A stretch of DNA of 64,000 nucleotides from Ascaris suum (lineage: Eukaryota; Nematoda; Chromadorea; Rhabditida; Ascarididae), in assembly GCA_013433145.1 (NCBI GenBank), contig CM024172.1:5145213-5209212 (forward strand), read 5' to 3'. Below the pieces are notes generated by a model. It ran no database searches, was not told the origin of the DNA, and saw only the letters and a list, made by a program, of their open reading frames with translations. How positions within the stretch are numbered: the stretch's first letter is position 1; each line of letters opens with the position of its first letter. Made by a program: the position numbers and the translations under genes. Of this stretch, positions 61,701-64,000 are shown piece after piece.

Positions 61701-62424
61701 CTGTTAAACCATAATTCATCGAAAGAATTTCGCCGCAAAAACTTTCACCGAAGATAAAACTTCTTGACGGGACCTGTTCATTGACGGTAATTAGTGTGAT
61801 ACAATGTTAGAAAATGAATCGCATTATCTACTCCTCACGGCCATTTCGTTTTCGCGTCTATTGGAGTGTGCTTAATTTGTTTGATATTAATTCAAACAAA
61901 AGAAAAATGCTACTTCTCCTTAATGTATCAATCAGTGGCACTTCAAATGTGTGGGCATAGAGTAGCGATATTTTCATTCATTTCTTCTTATCCTCGAAAA
62001 AACTGACAAGAAAAGATCCTAGAAATGTTTCATCAAGCGTAAACCTCGGGAACATCGTTTACGATGACGACTGGAATTGATTATATTTCTAGATCATTCG
62101 CTAGAATTTGCGTAATATTTTTACGTATATTTTAGCCCCTTGAAAATATCGTTTTTCTTGGGAAAATAGATTCATTTTTATGACTTAACTCTGTGCAATT
62201 AAGTTTTGAATTCTTTGAAGAAACACTTTGTGCATGTTTTATTAAAGTGGCACTTAGTATTATTTTTTGTTGTTCAGCGCTGAAAGCTAATGAAAGCTTC
62301 GATTTATTTGGAAGTATTGTTGACTGTTAGCAAACGATAAAAAGTCGTATAGCATATGTTGCTTTCCAAACCGCACTCTCGATAGCAAATAGCGGAAGAG
62401 TCAAACGGGTGCGACTGTAGTGAG
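58762..62424. other. No gene recognised
   Basis: AT-rich DNA with short frames only. Repeat-like words and a C-rich patch near 60620-60640 occur, but no coding exon, RNA gene or defined element could be supported. Confidence 0.5.
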
Positions 62425-62452
62425 GTGATCACGGTCGAGACACGTTTACCGT

Positions 62453-62492
62453 CGATTCGAATCGAGTCGAGTCGAGTCGTGTCGCATCGAGT
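62453..62492. repeat. Short GTCGA-type simple repeat
   Basis: About 40 bp built from TCGAG/GTCGA words (GAATCGAGTCGAGTCGAGTC onward), imperfect at its edges, just before the long open frame at 62662. It is CpG-rich, unlike its flanks. Confidence 0.7.
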
Positions 62493-62661
62493 CTCAGGAG
62501 TTGCTTTCGCTTTCGTACGTCCAAACCATGATCGCACGTTTTTAATTCACACTTTTTCTAGGTCATCGCTTCATTACACCTGTTCATACGTTGTTTTCAC
62601 AAACCAATCGGACGACGATGAACATTTGGGCCGTCGTCGTTGTCGCCGTCGAGATCAGAAA

Positions 62662-63102
62662 ATGACACTTGCCGCCTTTGGATCCACTCTCCAGCCATTG
62701 TTCATCGCGTTGACGGACGGATTCCAAATAGAAGGCCAAAAAGAGCACGAAACGCGTATATTGGTGGTGTTCGAGAGGGGTTTTGTTTTTGAAGATAATC
62801 CCACTAATGAACAAAAATGCGTTAGTGAGCGATCGTTAACGGTGCCCTCGTCGTTACGTCGCTCGTTCACTTTCTCTCACAATTGCAGTGACCCATACGA
62901 GCGATTGACTGCAATCAACTGTCATGTTTCATCATCACACCACTTAGCGATGTCTGTCACACTTTATGTTAAACAACGAATCGTAAAGGATTTACTGCAG
63001 TCCACCTTCAACATGATGCAGTTTTCTGAGAGCAATCAGCAGGATGAGTTTATTGAGCGATTGCTTATATCGAATATAAAGGCTCATTTCAAAAATATTT
63101 GA
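62662..63102 (+). CDS. Unassigned ORF, 146 aa (open frame extends 5')
   Basis: The longest open frame in the window runs from 62425 (a GTG) to TGA at 63102, 225 codons; the first ATG is at 62662 (MTLAAFGSTLQPLFIALTDG). The predicted protein is mixed alpha/beta-like, with acidic and basic residues throughout and a C-terminal helix-rich part (RIVKDLLQSTFNMMQFSESN). A frame this long is unlikely by chance in AT-rich DNA. A TTTTTCTAG acceptor-like site at about 62553-62562 lies before the ATG and could be a cis- or trans-splice site. Nothing matches a family I know. The minus strand is also partly open here, so the strand is not certain. Confidence 0.4.
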   Translation: MTLAAFGSTLQPLFIALTDGFQIEGQKEHETRILVVFERGFVFEDNPTNEQKCVSERSLTVPSSLRRSFTFSHNCSDPYERLTAINCHVSSSHHLAMSVTLYVKQRIVKDLLQSTFNMMQFSESNQQDEFIERLLISNIKAHFKNI

Positions 63103-64000
63103 AGAGATTTTCTTCAGAGAAAAGTGTTTGAGAGGAATACAGCCGTCTTTATTCGTCATGAACAATTTAAAAATACGAGGCAAGTGCGGCAAGTCCAAGT
63201 TCTTGGTTCTGATACATATTCTTGCTTCCAGAGTCATTTTAGAGGCTTACAGAGCTATCTACACATCTTAGCAGTATTGTTGCTGTAATTATACCTGCAT
63301 AAATTCAATCAGCATATCTGGGTCTTCTTCAGTGGAACATGAAAATGCCGCATAGAAGTCAGCCTGGTCAAAAAACATTTGCAATTGCAGCAGCAGAATT
63401 CCCTTTTGAGCCAAAGAGCGGCAAACTTATAAATAGTAATAACAACGAGCGATTTCCAGGTACGACTGGTTTCCAGGAAAAACTTACCCGATTAGGTAGC
63501 GCAGTAATCAGAGGTACTTAAAGATGATCATATACGACAGGTGAGACCCAAAGCTGTGCTCCTCCGCTTGAATGCAACTGTTCTAAACAAAAGGTCTTTT
63601 ATGGATACGACTCTCAAAAAGGCAATAATGAGATAAACAAATGTTTTGCTGGTGAAATACTTTCTTTTCATTGGGTATGAAATCTTTTTTCAGAGTTTGC
63701 ATCTGATGAAATTCTCCGTTGAATGAATCACTCGCTGTCGGTTATTGCTGAAAAGAAAAGCAAACAATGGAAAAGAAATGATCTCAGAAACATCTATGAG
63801 CGTCTCTGGTAGAAAAGAATGCCGTTTGCAAAATCGCACCAATGAAGGGCGATAAATAAATTTCGAAGCGAATAGTTAATGCCTGTGATTACGAATGTTT
63901 TCAGCTCAACCCATACTACTGATCATAGCAGTATAGAACTTTGTTATCGCAATATTTTTGCTTGAGATGTGTATCAAGTGGATATCGAAGTTTCCTTGAA
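63103..64000. other. No gene recognised (right edge)
   Basis: AT-rich sequence with one 60-codon + frame at 63339-63521 (MKMPHRSQPGQKTFAIAAAE...) that is polar and unassigned. A possible continuation of the 62662 ORF gene beyond the window cannot be judged. Confidence 0.4.

Overview
This is nuclear DNA from an animal, almost certainly a parasitic-type nematode. Five multi-exon protein genes can be read by homology. One encodes a nematode cuticlin (CUT-1 type), which is the best taxonomic marker. Introns are AT-rich, often 200 bp to 2 kb, and end in TTTCAG-like acceptors. Gene density (five genes in 64 kb), long (TA)n tracts, G/C homopolymers and scattered repeat remnants suggest a genome larger and looser than that of C. 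elegans, such as an ascarid or spirurid. I cannot name the species. No bacterial genes, CRISPR arrays, rRNAs or convincing tRNAs were seen.

Layout, left to right. 1-8164: no confident gene, but possibly the unresolved 5' part of the next gene (a CpG-rich block near 4890-5165 and a short ORF at 6341). 8165-14523 (+): a nischarin-like leucine-rich-repeat protein, 3' exons only. 16619-23706 (-): WDR46/UTP7, a small-subunit processome WD40 protein, with 13 exons that stay in phase throughout. 26783-39056 (+): an RPAP1-like RNA polymerase II assembly factor with about 16 exons. 40410-46170 (-): selenium-binding protein 1 / methanethiol oxidase, 9 exons, 478 aa. 49811-52301 (-): cuticlin CUT-1, 5 exons, 393 aa, with a TATA box. 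52302-64000: mostly gene-poor, holding a decayed non-LTR retrotransposon piece and several unassigned ORFs.

The neighbours are functionally unrelated: cell signalling, ribosome biogenesis, polymerase II assembly, sulfur metabolism and cuticle. There is no sign of an operon. Nischarin and WDR46 converge, WDR46 and RPAP1 diverge across about 3 kb, RPAP1 and SELENBP1 converge across 1.35 kb, and SELENBP1 and CUT-1 are same-strand but 3.6 kb apart. Exon boundaries were derived by hand from splice signals, reading phase and remembered protein families. Phases are consistent for WDR46, SELENBP1 and CUT-1; RPAP1 has one unresolved junction and nischarin lacks its 5' end.

I did not find a clearly new biological system. 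The more unusual items are a near-perfect intronic hairpin beside a 36-bp tandem repeat, an LTR-like block with a TATA box and polyadenylation signal, a small GC-rich element with inverted ends, and unassigned ORFs near 57.1-57.7 kb and 62.4-63.1 kb.
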